Shown: positions 1 through 8,946, numbered from the stretch's first letter. The stretch: DNA of 53,496 nucleotides from Omnitrophica WOR_2 bacterium GWF2_43_52 (GCA_001805445.1 MHGF01000009.1:1-53496); one strand, 5' to 3'. Notes: generated from the sequence alone by a model not told the origin. Translations and numbers: made by a program.

Positions 1-1997
1 AGAAGGTCAAGGTCAGGACTATTTTCAGTTTAGTCAGCCAATATATAAATGATAATTTTAATGTAGAGAGCGTTTCCAAGATAACCTGGGCCCCGCAAGA
101 GGCAGTGCTAAGCCTGGCCCATCAAATAGCCGAGAACAGGGGCAAGACCTTGATTGCCGTCGGGATGGGGCCGAATCACTTTTTTAATAATGACTTAAAA
201 GACCGGGCGATATTCCTGCTTTGCTCTTTAACCCGCAATATCGGTACTCACGGCGGTAATATCGGCAGTTATGCCGGTAATTACCGGGTAGCCTTTTTTG
301 ACGGCGTTGGCCAGTATATATCCGAGAATCCTTTTAATATTGAGGCCGACGAAACCAAGCCCTCTAATGTCCGGCAGTATTTTAAATATGAATCCGCGCA
401 TTATTATAACCATGGAGATACCCCGCTTCGGATAGGCAACAAACTTTTTACCGGTAAGTCTCATATGCCTACGCCTACTAAATCCCTGATGTTTGCCAAT
501 GCCAATTCTATTCTAGGCAACCTTAAGGGCCATTATGATATGGTGGTTAATGTCATTCCCAAGATAGAAATGATTACGGTAAATGACTGGTGGTGGACCG
601 CTTCTTGCGAATACGGGGATATTGTTTTTGGGGTGGATTCCTGGGCTGAACTGAAATATCCGGATGCCACTGCCTCGGTAACTAATGATTTCCTTCAGAT
701 GTTTCCCCGCACCCCTTTAAAGCGCCTGCATGATACTCGTGGAGATATTGAGGTGTTTGCCGGAGTAGGCGCGGCTCTGGGTAAAAATCTTAATGATAGC
801 AGATTCGTTGATTACTGGAAATTTGTCCATGAGAATAAGGTAGAGGCTTATTTGCAGAGGATTATGAATGCCAGCGCGATGACCAAAGGCTACAATGTTT
901 TGGAACTGGAGGAGAACGCTAAAAACGGGATCCCCGCTTTGTTGATGAGCCGCACCCATCCCAAGATTATGGGCTGGGAGCAGACCCAGGAAAACAAGAA
1001 GTGGTATACCAAGACCGGCCGCTTGGAATTTTACCGGGAAGAAGATGAGTTTATTGAATACGGTGAAAACCTCCCGGTATATCGCGAGCCGGTGGATGCG
1101 ACTATCTATGAGCCGAATGTGATTGTGGCCAAACCTCACCCGGCATTAAAGCCAGCGCAATTAGAGAAATACGGGTTATCCAGCGATAATCAATCGACTG
1201 ATGTGCGTCAGGTGCGTAACGTGGTAAAGACTCCGGAAGAACTCATTGCCTCTGAGCACCCCTTACGCAAAGACGGTTTTAGCCATGTGTATATTACCCC
1301 TAAATATCGCCACGGGGTGCATACTACCCCTGTAGATTTAGATGTGATTGCGATGTGGTTTGGCCCCTTTGGAGATCCCTATCGCAAGGACAAGCGCAAG
1401 CCTTGGGTGGGTGAAGGCTATGTGGATATTAATCCCGAAGATGCCAAGAGCCTAGGTATAGAAGATGGAGACTATATCTGGGTGGATGCCGATCCCGAAG
1501 ATAGGCCTTATCGCGGTGAAAAGATTCCCGGTTCTGAGAATTATCGATTGGCCCGCCTGATGCTGAGGGCCAGATATTATCTGGGTATTCCCCGCAGTGT
1601 CAGCCGTTCCTGGTTTCACATGTATGGTTCAACTTATGGTTCGGTGGAAGGGCATTTGAATAATCCCGATGGCCTTGCCCGCAATCCCCGCACCGGATAT
1701 CAAGCGATGTACAGGTTTGGTTCGCACCAGAGCTGTACCCGCGGCTGGCTGAAGCCTACGTTGATGACTGAAAGTTTAGTTAGAAAAGATACTATCGGCC
1801 GGGTCATCGGCAAAGGCTTTGCCCCGGATGTACACTGTCCTACTGGCGCACCCAAAGAAAGCTTTGTCAAATTCACCAAGGCAGAAGACGGCGGATATAA
1901 TGGGGATAAGAAATGGCGGCCGGCAAAGTTAGGATTAAGGCCAACTTATGAAACCGATGCGATGAAGAATTTTCTCAAAGGAGCGTTTATACAATGA
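1..1997 (+). CDS. nxrA: NXR/Nar-type molybdopterin oxidoreductase alpha subunit (5' partial)
   Basis: C-terminal roughly 665 residues of a large type II DMSO-reductase-family catalytic subunit. The reading frame is open back to the first bases (codons start at position 3), so the GTG at 105 is internal and the Tat leader and N-terminal Fe-S site lie outside the window. Family members interconvert nitrite and nitrate at a bis-MGD molybdenum centre. Visible family hallmarks are the [15 protein letters not shown] stretch, the [18 protein letters not shown] stretch and a C-terminal molydopterin-binding domain near [14 protein letters not shown]. Residue pattern resembles NXR of Nitrospira and anammox bacteria more than classic NarG, as I recall those families. 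The stop overlaps the beta-subunit ATG by 4 bases (ATGA). Whether it oxidises nitrite or reduces nitrate cannot be decided from sequence alone; related enzymes (perchlorate, selenate, ethylbenzene) are less likely alternatives. Confidence 0.85.
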   Translation, partial: KVKVRTIFSLVSQYINDNFNVESVSKITWAPQEAVLSLAHQIAENRGKTLIAVGMGPNHFFNNDLKDRAIFLLCSLTRNIGTHGGNIGSYAGNYRVAFFDGVGQYISENPFNIEADETKPSNVRQYFKYESAHYYNHGDTPLRIGNKLFTGKSHMPTPTKSLMFANANSILGNLKGHYDMVVNVIPKIEMITVNDWWWTASCEYGDIVFGVDSWAELKYPDATASVTNDFLQMFPRTPLKRLHDTRGDIEVFAGVGAALGKNLNDSRFVDYWKFVHENKVEAYLQRIMNASAMTKGYNVLELEENAKNGIPALLMSRTHPKIMGWEQTQENKKWYTKTGRLEFYREEDEFIEYGENLPVYREPVDATIYEPNVIVAKPHPALKPAQLEKYGLSSDNQSTDVRQVRNVVKTPEELIASEHPLRKDGFSHVYITPKYRHGVHTTPVDLDVIAMWFGPFGDPYRKDKRKPWVGEGYVDINPEDAKSLGIEDGDYIWVDADPEDRPYRGEKIPGSENYRLARLMLRARYYLGIPRSVSRSWFHMYGSTYGSVEGHLNNPDGLARNPRTGYQAMYRFGSHQSCTRGWLKPTLMTESLVRKDTIGRVIGKGFAPDVHCPTGAPKESFVKFTKAEDGGYNGDKKWRPAKLGLRPTYETDAMKNFLKGAFIQ

Positions 1998-3142
1998 GTC
2001 AGATGAGCCATAAAGTATATAACTGGCAGTTAAAAAGGGAGATGGCCTATAAATATCCTGAGGCCCGCCCCCAAAAACAGGTGGCTTGGATTTTTGATAC
2101 CAATAAGTGTATTGCCTGCCAGACCTGTACTATGGCCTGCAAGATGACCTGGACTTCAGGCAAGGGCCAGGAATATATGTGGTGGAATAATGTGGAAACC
2201 AAACCGTGGGGATTCTATCCTATGGGATGGGATGTGCGTTTGCTTGAGAGCCTGGGGCCGCAGTCATGGGACGGGGATAAATATATAGGTAAAACAATCT
2301 TTGAGCAAGACATCGCCGGGGAAGAGATCATGGGCTATAGCCCCGAAGAGGATGATTGGCTGAATCCCAACTTAGGCGAGGATGAAGTATCCCAGCCGGT
2401 AAAACAGGGGGAGTATATTAAAATCCCGCATCAGCCTTGGATGTTTTATCTTCAGAGAATATGCAATCATTGTACCTATCCCGGTTGTCTTGGTGCCTGC
2501 CCCAGAAAATCAATCTATAAGAGAGACGATGGTATTGTCCTGATTGACCAAGACAGATGCCGTGGTTATCAGGAGTGCGTGCGCGGCTGTCCATACAAGA
2601 AATCAATGTTTAGAGGTTTTACCGGAAAGTCCGAGAAGTGCATTTCCTGCTATCCTGCTGCGGAGCAGGGTAAGCAGACTCAATGCACGGTAAATTGTAT
2701 AGGGAAAATACGCCTTTTCGGCTATAAGGGCCCTTGGGATAAACCCAAGGAGGATAATCCTATAGATTATTTGGTCCATTTTAAGAAAATTGCTCTGCCT
2801 TTATTTCCCCAGTTTGGCACAGAACCCAATGTGTATTACATTCCTCCGATAAATGTGCCGGAGGCTTTTAACCGCCAGTTATTCGGGCCCGGGGCTAAGG
2901 CGGCAGTGGAGATGTATAGGAAGGCATATGAAGATACCCGGCTTATCGGCATCTTAATGCTGATGGGGGCGACTGAGGAGATACCTTTTACTTTTAAGGT
3001 TGAAGGGGATATCAATACCGGCCACTGCTATGGTTATAATGAAAAGGGGGAGCAGGTGGCTAAAGTTCCTCTTAAAGAGCCGATTGTTATCCGCCAGGAA
3101 TATGATAAAGAAAGAGATGTCCATCGGCTCAGTGTCAGTTAA
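1994..3142 (+). CDS. nxrB: NXR/Nar-type iron-sulfur beta subunit
   Basis: Electron-transfer subunit that would carry electrons between the molybdenum subunit and the haem subunit. 382 residues with four Fe-S cluster motifs: C39, C42, C45, C49; C157, C160, C165, C169; C189, C195, C199 with Tyr192 where a fourth Cys would stand; and C216, C219, C231, C235. The aromatic substitution in CRGYQEC matches NarH/NXR-B, where it gives a [3Fe-4S] cluster. No export signal of its own is seen, as expected for a subunit exported piggy-back with a Tat-bearing alpha subunit. Start ATG overlaps the alpha stop, so translation is coupled. About 40 residues shorter than Nitrospira NxrB by my recollection. Confidence 0.88.
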   Translation: MSQMSHKVYNWQLKREMAYKYPEARPQKQVAWIFDTNKCIACQTCTMACKMTWTSGKGQEYMWWNNVETKPWGFYPMGWDVRLLESLGPQSWDGDKYIGKTIFEQDIAGEEIMGYSPEEDDWLNPNLGEDEVSQPVKQGEYIKIPHQPWMFYLQRICNHCTYPGCLGACPRKSIYKRDDGIVLIDQDRCRGYQECVRGCPYKKSMFRGFTGKSEKCISCYPAAEQGKQTQCTVNCIGKIRLFGYKGPWDKPKEDNPIDYLVHFKKIALPLFPQFGTEPNVYYIPPINVPEAFNRQLFGPGAKAAVEMYRKAYEDTRLIGILMLMGATEEIPFTFKVEGDINTGHCYGYNEKGEQVAKVPLKEPIVIRQEYDKERDVHRLSVS

Positions 3143-3153
3143 ATACTATATAA

Positions 3154-3171
3154 GGTCAGCTTACGCTGACC
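3154..3171. other. Small hairpin between beta-subunit and chaperone genes
   Basis: A perfect 7-bp stem (GGTCAGC/GCTGACC) with a TTAC loop occupies the 41-base gap between the beta-subunit stop and the chaperone start. There is no T-tract, so it is not an intrinsic terminator. It could stabilise the message or be one of the small palindromic repeats scattered through this window; TCAGCCGTAGGCTGA at 48882 has a related arm. Confidence 0.5.
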
Positions 3172-3183
3172 ACTACTTAAAAT

Positions 3184-3711
3184 ATGGTGGCGGAATTAGA
3201 GTTAAATAAAGAAAGATTAAGTAAGTATAAGAGTTTGGCGGTCGCCTTTTCTTATCCCCAAGGCGGCTTTTTTGATTTCTTTCCGGAGTTATCCGGTGAA
3301 AGAGAGGGTTTGGTTCGGGAATATGACCGGTTATTCCGAGTCAAGGAAATCTGGCTCTATGGCACCGAATACATCAGCCAACATGAGTTTCAGCGCAGTA
3401 ACTATTTAGCGGACATCTCCGGTTTTTACAAGGCCTTTGGGGTTGAGATAAAAAGCGACCGGCCGGATTCGCTTGAGGCGGTATTAGAGTTTATGCACTA
3501 TCTTATATACAAGGAAATAAATGCCCCCTCAGCCGAGAAAGCGGAAATCTGCCTGGATGCTCAGAAAAAGTTTCTCAATGAGTATGTCAGCCCGATGGCC
3601 AGGGCAATAGCCCAGAAGGTGATTGATCAAACCCAGAGTTCATTTTATAAAACTATTTCCTTGGAGATGCAAGAGTTTTTGGCTGAAGAGGAGAAAATTC
3701 TGAAAAAATGA
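3184..3711 (+). CDS. TorD/NarJ-like molybdoenzyme assembly chaperone
   Basis: A 175-residue, acidic, helical protein, the usual size for TorD/DmsD/NarJ-type chaperones that insert the molybdenum cofactor and proofread Tat export of the alpha subunit. Weak family cues are the EYDRLF stretch near residue 40 and helices rich in Phe, Leu and Glu. The call relies largely on position, between the beta and haem subunit genes of the NXR-like operon, where such a chaperone is common. The ATG at 3184 has no strong ribosome binding site; the GTG at 3187 is an alternative. The stop overlaps the next gene's ATG (ATGA). Confidence 0.7.
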   Translation: MVAELELNKERLSKYKSLAVAFSYPQGGFFDFFPELSGEREGLVREYDRLFRVKEIWLYGTEYISQHEFQRSNYLADISGFYKAFGVEIKSDRPDSLEAVLEFMHYLIYKEINAPSAEKAEICLDAQKKFLNEYVSPMARAIAQKVIDQTQSSFYKTISLEMQEFLAEEEKILKK

Positions 3712-4550
3712 AGAAGACGGTTTATTTTATTACCTTTGTTTTGCTGGCGGCTTTTCTTGGCTTGGTTTATTACGGAGCCAGGCATTGGCGAGGGATGCCT
3801 GTTCAGATTGAGAGGTTTGAAACACCGGCCTTGAATGTGGCTTTTATGGATAAAGACATTGATTTAGCCCAAGGTTTGGCTCCGGAGGTTTGGCAGGAGA
3901 TTAAGCTTCAGGAGATTAAGCTTATGTATCAGGTTACTGCCCTACCCTGGCCTAAGATAAAGGGCATGCTTTCTGCGGTAACCGTAAAGGCCTTTCACAG
4001 CAAAGAAAACATCTATTTTTATATGAGCTGGCCGGATGACACAGAAGACAGGATTCATGAAACCACCCAATTTTCGGATGCCTGCGCGATAATGTTTCCG
4101 GTAGAAAAGGATGTCCAGCCGCATACCATTATGATGGGTTTTTTGGGGCGGGTAAATATCTGGCAGTGGAAAGGCAATCAGGACCGGGAGTATTGGCAAA
4201 AGGAATCTCCTCAAACCAAGGCCTATGTGGATTATTATTATCCCTTTGAAGACAAAGAATTGTTCCCTGTATCCCAGCATGTAACCAAGTTCGCGGTGAA
4301 TGACCTGCTGGCTATACGGGTAGGCACCATCACTCCGAAGGATGTTCAGGAGGTAATGGGTAAAGGGGTATGGGAGAACGGGGTTTGGACAGCGGTATTT
4401 AAGCGCCCTCTTAAGTCGCTGGAGGGAGAAAATGGGGTTAACTTTATCTCCGGCAAAAGATTATCCGCATTGGCAGTCTGGAACGGCTCCAAAGGCGATC
4501 GCGGAGGAAGAAAATCAATATCGGATTGGCTGGAATTAAATATACAATGA
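3708..4550 (+). CDS. nxrC: Haem-b binding gamma subunit, ethylbenzene-dehydrogenase type
   Basis: 280 residues with an N-terminal membrane anchor or signal (about residues 5-24) followed by a periplasmic domain matching the EbdC/NxrC/DdhC haem-binding family: an early KAFHSKENIYFYMSW strand pattern, a Met-rich MGFLGRVNIWQW segment and the closing GRKSISDWLEL. Family members bind one b haem with Met and Lys ligands and pass electrons between the beta subunit and a periplasmic carrier. The operon order alpha, beta, chaperone, gamma supports the role. Its stop overlaps the ATG of the CuA-NapH gene (ATGA), so the downstream copper proteins are translationally coupled to the complex. Confidence 0.8.
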   Translation: MKKTVYFITFVLLAAFLGLVYYGARHWRGMPVQIERFETPALNVAFMDKDIDLAQGLAPEVWQEIKLQEIKLMYQVTALPWPKIKGMLSAVTVKAFHSKENIYFYMSWPDDTEDRIHETTQFSDACAIMFPVEKDVQPHTIMMGFLGRVNIWQWKGNQDREYWQKESPQTKAYVDYYYPFEDKELFPVSQHVTKFAVNDLLAIRVGTITPKDVQEVMGKGVWENGVWTAVFKRPLKSLEGENGVNFISGKRLSALAVWNGSKGDRGGRKSISDWLELNIQ

Positions 4551-6451
4551 GCGTTTACCGTTTACCGTTTACCGTTTACCGAAAGATAGTAGTAGGTTTT
4601 CTTTTTCTATCTTCTATTTTCTTTTTTCTATCTTCTCCTTCTTTTGCCGCGGAGAGATTTTTTGAGGTTAAGGCTAAGAAATTTTCCTATACCCCGAACA
4701 TAATCAAGGTGAATAAAGGGGATAAGGTAAGCATCCGCCTCATCAGCGAGGATGTGCATCATGGTTTTTTTGTTGATGGCTACGGGGTAAAAACTTCCGC
4801 CCATCCCGGAATGGAAGGCGCTTTGAGCTTTACCGCGGATAAGTCCGGGAGATTCTCCTTCCGTTGTTCGGTTACCTGCGGCTCTTTGCATCCCTATATG
4901 ATCGGCTATCTTTATGTCTCTCCTAATAATCTGTGGGTATGGGGTGTTTTTGGGGTCCTTGCCTTAGGGCTAATTTCCTGGCTAATCACTTCCAAGAAAA
5001 AGCAGAAGGATGAAAAGCTCAAGCTTTTTGGGATTATACCGTTAGAATGGAGATTCCCACTGACTAAGTTTAAGCCGCTGCGCGCTCTTCTTAAGAGCCG
5101 CTGGTTTCCTTTCTTGCCTATAGTTTTTAACCTGTTTATATTTACCATTATTCTTCTGGCCGGTTTTATCGGAGGGCTGGGGGCCGGGAATTATAACTTC
5201 GGGGTAATGATTGTCTGGATCCTTTGGTGGGTATTGCTGATGATGTTTATGGTGCCCTTAATCGGCAGGTTCTGGTGTATGATGTGCCCATTCCCATTAA
5301 TAGGGGATTGGATACAGCGGGGGAAGCTTATCAATGTAGGCAAGCAGAAATCCTGGGGCTTGGGTAAAAGATGGCCGAATAAACTGCGCAACCTCTGGCC
5401 TTTGGTTATCCTATTCTGGGTATCTACATGGTTCTCCGGATTTTTTACGGTTAAGCCTTTTGCCACCTTTATCCTCTTGGGGGCAATTATCCTTATAGCC
5501 ATTATTATTGCTTTATTCTTTGAGAAGCGCACTTTCTGCCTGTTTGTCTGCCCGGTGAGCGGTTTTCAGGGATTATATGCCAATTTTTCCCTTTTTGGGG
5601 TGCGTTCCCGTGATCCGGAAATCTGCAAGAAGCATGTCCCCAAGACCTGCGTGGTGGGAAATGAAAAAGGCTACGGCTGTCCCTGGATGGAATTGCCTTA
5701 TGAGATGAACCGTAACACCTATTGCGGGCTGTGTTTTGAATGCCTTAAGACCTGTCCTTATGACAATATGGATTTGGTCTTAAAGCCATTTGGCCAGGAT
5801 TTATTTGCCGAAAGGCGGCGCACTGACGATGTATATAACCGCAGAAGCACTGACGAGGCCTATAAGGCCTTGACTATGATTGGCATATTTTTGTCCTTTT
5901 TTCTGGCTTTCCAAGGTCCTTACGGCCACTTGAGGGATATGGTAACTGCCAAGACCTTTGGCCTGCATGGGTATCTGGGATATCTTTTAGAGTCTTTCAC
6001 GATTGACTTTCTGCTTATTCCTGGTTCCTTATTTTTGTTTGCCTGGCTCTCTAAACTTGCCAGCAGAAGTAAGGAGGTTAAGCTTAAGGATGTTTTTGTC
6101 AATTTCTCTTACTGTTTAGTCCCGGTAGGCATAGCGATCTGGGGGGCTTTTAGCTTGGGAATAATCTTTCCTAATGGAAGCTATCTCCTGCATATTATCT
6201 CTGACCCCTTTTCCTGGGGCTGGAATCTTTTCGGCACAGCCAGCATACCCTGGACCCCATTCTTCACCGGTTTAATGCCTTACTTGCAGGTATTGGTTAC
6301 CTTAGGCGGAATGCTTTTTGCCCTGGACTTTGGTTATAAATTCTCCCAGCGAACCTATAAGGATATAGGTGAAGCCAAGCGCGGCTGGATACCGATACTC
6401 ATTTATCTGATCCTTATTCACATTTTCTTTGTGAGGATATTTGTGGGTTAG
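4547..6451 (+). CDS. CuA-type cupredoxin fused to NapH/CcoG-like polyferredoxin membrane protein
   Basis: 634 residues. Signal-like segment at about 13-35, then a cupredoxin domain (37-125) with a CuA-type site: His71/His72 region and C107, C111, H115, M118 in C-x3-C-x3-H-x2-M order, as in cytochrome oxidase subunit II and nitrous oxide reductase. A membrane helix follows (128-148), then a polytopic NapH-like part with membrane Cys motifs (FWCMMCP, FCLFVCP) and a CGLCFECLKTCP ferredoxin motif, then further helices. The architecture suggests an electron path between periplasmic copper and membrane or quinone Fe-S centres; this is inference. I chose ATG 4547 rather than TTG 4526 because it forms an ATGA overlap with the upstream stop. 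Residues 3-12 are encoded by a 7-base tandem repeat. Confidence 0.75.
   Translation: MSVYRLPFTVYRKIVVGFLFLSSIFFFLSSPSFAAERFFEVKAKKFSYTPNIIKVNKGDKVSIRLISEDVHHGFFVDGYGVKTSAHPGMEGALSFTADKSGRFSFRCSVTCGSLHPYMIGYLYVSPNNLWVWGVFGVLALGLISWLITSKKKQKDEKLKLFGIIPLEWRFPLTKFKPLRALLKSRWFPFLPIVFNLFIFTIILLAGFIGGLGAGNYNFGVMIVWILWWVLLMMFMVPLIGRFWCMMCPFPLIGDWIQRGKLINVGKQKSWGLGKRWPNKLRNLWPLVILFWVSTWFSGFFTVKPFATFILLGAIILIAIIIALFFEKRTFCLFVCPVSGFQGLYANFSLFGVRSRDPEICKKHVPKTCVVGNEKGYGCPWMELPYEMNRNTYCGLCFECLKTCPYDNMDLVLKPFGQDLFAERRRTDDVYNRRSTDEAYKALTMIGIFLSFFLAFQGPYGHLRDMVTAKTFGLHGYLGYLLESFTIDFLLIPGSLFLFAWLSKLASRSKEVKLKDVFVNFSYCLVPVGIAIWGAFSLGIIFPNGSYLLHIISDPFSWGWNLFGTASIPWTPFFTGLMPYLQVLVTLGGMLFALDFGYKFSQRTYKDIGEAKRGWIPILIYLILIHIFFVRIFVG
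4552..4581. repeat. Heptanucleotide tandem repeat (CGTTTAC)4 at a gene start
   Basis: Four exact copies of CGTTTAC plus two bases, starting five bases after the chosen ATG of the CuA-NapH gene. It encodes the residues after the initiator (VYRLPFTVYR). Because 7 is not a multiple of 3, loss or gain of one unit would shift the frame. Confidence 0.9.
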
Positions 6452-6453
6452 TT

Positions 6454-6846
6454 ATGAAGAAAAACGAATTATTCGCGGTAGTATTGATGTTTTTGGCAAC
6501 TATTGGCACGGTAATCGGCATATTCGCTTATGAGAAAAGCCGCGCCAAGGGCTATTATACTGTAGAGTTGACTGCCCGCGCCCCGCTTAACGGCAACTGG
6601 TATCCCCGTAAGTTTACGGTTCCTTTTGGCCAAGAGGTGCGGATTCGTATCCGCAATATTGAGACGGTCAGCCATGGTTTTGCCATGCCAGATTTTAATA
6701 TTGAACCGGCCATCAACGAGATCAAGGCCGGAGAAGTCAAAGAGATTAAATTCCTTGCCGATAAAAAAGGCACCTTCCCGTTTTTCTGCACCGTCTGGTG
6801 TTCCAATGAGCACCTGCACATGAGCGGTGAGATTACAGTCGAATAA
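6454..6846 (+). CDS. Membrane-anchored CuA-type cupredoxin
   Basis: 130 residues: an N-terminal membrane anchor (about 6-25) and one cupredoxin domain with His74 and a C112, C116, H120, M123 motif (CTVWCSNEHLHM), the spacing of the binuclear CuA site. Known CuA domains accept or donate electrons at about the potential of cytochrome c. It begins two bases after the preceding gene and follows a second CuA-bearing protein, so the operon has two copper electron carriers. It could be the partner that docks with the haem gamma subunit, or a subunit-II-like partner of an oxidase elsewhere; no oxidase subunit I is adjacent. Confidence 0.8.
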   Translation: MKKNELFAVVLMFLATIGTVIGIFAYEKSRAKGYYTVELTARAPLNGNWYPRKFTVPFGQEVRIRIRNIETVSHGFAMPDFNIEPAINEIKAGEVKEIKFLADKKGTFPFFCTVWCSNEHLHMSGEITVE

Positions 6847-6871
6847 TTAGGTCAAAAGAAAGGGGGTTCAA

Positions 6872-7759
6872 ATGAAAAAAGGGATTGTTTTTATTACAGG
6901 TATTATAGCTTTTATGATGTTTTTTGCTTCCCAGGGCTTTTGCGCGCCGACGCCTGAGCAGTGGGGTATTATTATGAATATTTCCGGCAGGCAAAGAATG
7001 CTTTCTCAGAAGATGTCAAAGGAGGCACTTTTGGCAATAGCGGGAATAAACCCTGATGAAAATCTTAAAAAACTCGCGGAGTCGATGAAGCTTTTTGAAA
7101 CCAGCCACCATGCCCTTACGGAGGGTGATGCCGCTATGAATATTCCTGCCTGCGAGTTCCCCGATATCAGCGAGCAGCTTGAGAAAGTGAGTATTCTGTA
7201 TGCTGAATTAGACAAGATTTTTGATAAGATGGTTGAGGGGGAAAAAGCTGATAGTAATGACATGCAGCATATTGCCAAAGCCAGCCTTCCCCTTTTGACC
7301 GCCGCGGATAAGGCCGTCAAGTTGTTTGAGGCCGAGGCAATCAAGGTATTAACCAAGGACCCGACACTGGCTCTGGTGATTAACATTGCCGGCAGGCAAA
7401 GAATGCTTTCTCAGAAGATGGCCAAGGAAGCGCTTCTTATACATCTTAAAGTAGATGCTACGACGCAAGCAGAATCCCTTCAAAAGACGACTACCCTTTT
7501 TGAAACCAGCCTAAAAGGGCTTCAGTTTGGCGATTCTGAGGTTGGTATTCCTCCTACTAAGGAAGAGGATATCAAGGCGCAGTTGGAGACGGTGGGCGCG
7601 TCATGGACGAAAGTTAAGCCTATCTTAGAGAAAATAATGACCCAGTATCTTAATTATGCTATTAGTAAGGACGATGTTGTTTCGGTGGTAGACTTAACGG
7701 GCATTATATTGAAGGAATCAGATAAGGCAGTAGGGATGTATGAGAAAGTAGCAAAATAA
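6872..7759 (+). CDS. Secreted protein with two PilJ/NarX-like sensor domains
   Basis: 295 residues with a signal peptide (cleavage likely near GFCA, residue 25) and no later membrane helix, so it is probably periplasmic. Two repeats each start with GRQRMLSQKM (residues 39-48 and 174-183), the hallmark of the PilJ-type N-terminal domain found in type IV pilus chemotaxis receptors and related to the nitrate/nitrite-binding P-box of NarX/NarQ. Here the domains stand alone, without a kinase or methyl-accepting part. Good ribosome binding site (AAAGGGGG). Being last in the NXR-like operon suggests a ligand-binding or buffering role for nitrate or nitrite, but that is inference. Confidence 0.75.
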   Translation: MKKGIVFITGIIAFMMFFASQGFCAPTPEQWGIIMNISGRQRMLSQKMSKEALLAIAGINPDENLKKLAESMKLFETSHHALTEGDAAMNIPACEFPDISEQLEKVSILYAELDKIFDKMVEGEKADSNDMQHIAKASLPLLTAADKAVKLFEAEAIKVLTKDPTLALVINIAGRQRMLSQKMAKEALLIHLKVDATTQAESLQKTTTLFETSLKGLQFGDSEVGIPPTKEEDIKAQLETVGASWTKVKPILEKIMTQYLNYAISKDDVVSVVDLTGIILKESDKAVGMYEKVAK

Positions 7760-7797
7760 GCGCAGTCTATTGTTTTGACAAGTGAAGTGTTATTTGC

Positions 7798-7838
7798 TAA
7801 AATCCTTTCTGGTAGGTATCAACCAGAAAGGATTTTTT
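7798..7838 (+). terminator. Intrinsic terminator of the NXR-like operon
   Basis: AATCCTTTCTGGT pairs with ACCAGAAAGGATT across a short loop and is followed by a run of T. It lies about 40 bases after the last stop codon. Confidence 0.9.
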
Positions 7839-7918
7839 TATCACTTCTTGCTTGAATAGTCGGGAAAGAACTGTGGCGTCATAACTATAGATAAGCCTAT
7901 GGAAGTTTTAGTGACAGT

Positions 7919-8374
7919 ATGAAATTAGACGACATTGATAAGAAGCTCATTATGTGCCTGCAGGAAGATTTTCCGCTTGTTCTTCGGCCTTTTCAGGAAC
8001 TTGGGAAAAGAATTTCTCTAGGTGAAGAAGAGGTTATGAGAAGAATCCTCAGCCTCAAAGCTGCCGGTATTATCAAGCGTATAGGGCCGGTGCATGATTC
8101 GCAGAATTTAGGATTCAAGCGTACATTAGTAGGAATGTTGGTAGCGGATGAGCACTTAGAGAAAACTGTTTGTGTTATAAACAGTTTTAGCGAGGTAACC
8201 CATAATTATTTACGCCGCGATGATGCCTTTAACCTTTGGTTTACCCTGATTTGTTCGACAAAAAAACGGATTACGGCTATCCTTAAAGAAATAAAACAGA
8301 AAAGCGGCGTTACCACAATAATTAGCTTGCCGACGGTCAAGACTATAAAGATAAGAACGGTATTTAAAGTATAA
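7919..8374 (+). CDS. Siroheme decarboxylase subunit (AhbA/NirD family), AsnC-like fold
   Basis: 151 residues: a winged-helix N-terminus (LDDIDKKLIMCLQEDFPLV), the IKRIGPVHDSQNLGFK core and an AsnC-type ligand domain, typical of AhbA/AhbB and NirDGLH proteins. These decarboxylate siroheme to didecarboxysiroheme on the way to haem b (alternative pathway) or haem d1. The RIGPVHDS pattern is the A-type half; the B-type partner is probably the gene at 11372. They are separated here by three flavin-related genes. A transcription-factor role (Lrp/AsnC) is the alternative, but the IKRIGPVHDS pattern favours the enzyme. No cd1 nitrite reductase is in view, so haem b synthesis is the simpler reading. 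Confidence 0.75.
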   Translation: MKLDDIDKKLIMCLQEDFPLVLRPFQELGKRISLGEEEVMRRILSLKAAGIIKRIGPVHDSQNLGFKRTLVGMLVADEHLEKTVCVINSFSEVTHNYLRRDDAFNLWFTLICSTKKRITAILKEIKQKSGVTTIISLPTVKTIKIRTVFKV

Positions 8375-8383
8375 TAGTGTATA

Positions 8384-8404
8384 ACGATAGAGGATAGAGG
8401 ATAG
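8384..8404. repeat. Heptanucleotide tandem repeat (GATAG-AG type)
   Basis: Three 7-base units (ACGATAG, AGGATAG, AGGATAG) in the gap after the siroheme decarboxylase gene. The following bases to about 8450 are AT-rich with imperfect ACGCTA-type units and no gene. Confidence 0.75.
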
Positions 8405-8541
8405 TTGAAATTTTAAACGCTATATGTTCTACGCTAAACGCTTATCATGGATATAATATGTGGGTGACAATGGATGAAAGCGGAGTTCAATAAAGAGATA
8501 TTCCCTTGAGGCATCTGTTATATCTATGGAAGAATACGCGT

Positions 8542-8946
8542 ATGAAAGGGTTCAATGATAATTTCTTATACAAAACCACAGCTTTTGATAAGGCGCTTAT
8601 AGGAGTAATCTTAGGTAGTTGCCTTATAGTTTTGCTTTGGCTGCGGTATCGGGCAGAAACTGTAACGGCTTTAGCTCATAAGGCATATATCTATAAGGAA
8701 CATGCCCTCATCAGAGAGCTTCCTCTTTTAAAGGATACGCGCATAAGCCTCGCTGATGGGAAAATGGATATTGAAGTCAAGGATGGGAGTATTCGTGTCG
8801 CGCGTTCAGATTGTCCGCGGCGTACCTGTATGAGTATGGGTTGGATTCACCATGGTGGGCAGACAATAGTCTGTGTGCCGTATAGAATAGTAATTGAGAT
8901 AAAAGCTATCGCTCAAGAGGCAGCAATAGACTCGGTGGTATATTAA
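8542..8946 (+). CDS. EetA-like NusG domain II protein, membrane anchored
   Basis: 134 residues from the ATG at 8542, preferred over TTG 8506 because GGAAG lies nine bases before it. One membrane helix (about residues 18-36) is followed by a NusG-domain-II-like extracytosolic domain with DCPRRTC and GGQTIVCVPYRIVI, the signature of this family. In Listeria-type flavin electron-transfer loci the equivalent protein (EetA) stands beside EetB and an ApbE transferase, as here. Its exact molecular role is not established as far as I know. It ends two bases before the next gene. Confidence 0.7.
   Translation: MKGFNDNFLYKTTAFDKALIGVILGSCLIVLLWLRYRAETVTALAHKAYIYKEHALIRELPLLKDTRISLADGKMDIEVKDGSIRVARSDCPRRTCMSMGWIHHGGQTIVCVPYRIVIEIKAIAQEAAIDSVVY

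Noticed and set aside
717-1139. Long reverse-strand frames opposite nxrA, and many others opposite conserved genes
   Set aside because: They lie antisense to well-supported genes, have no family match and no ribosome binding sites.
1-3142. Taking the NXR-like genes as proof of nitrite oxidation
   Set aside because: The family includes enzymes working in both directions and on other substrates; sequence alone does not set direction or substrate.
7919-8374. Lrp/AsnC transcription regulator
   Set aside because: The IKRIGPVHDS core and the second paralogue with IRRFAAIVSH point to siroheme decarboxylase instead.
8506-8541. TTG start for the EetA-like gene
   Set aside because: ATG 8542 has a better placed GGAAG and gives the usual short cytosolic tail before the membrane helix; the TTG remains possible.
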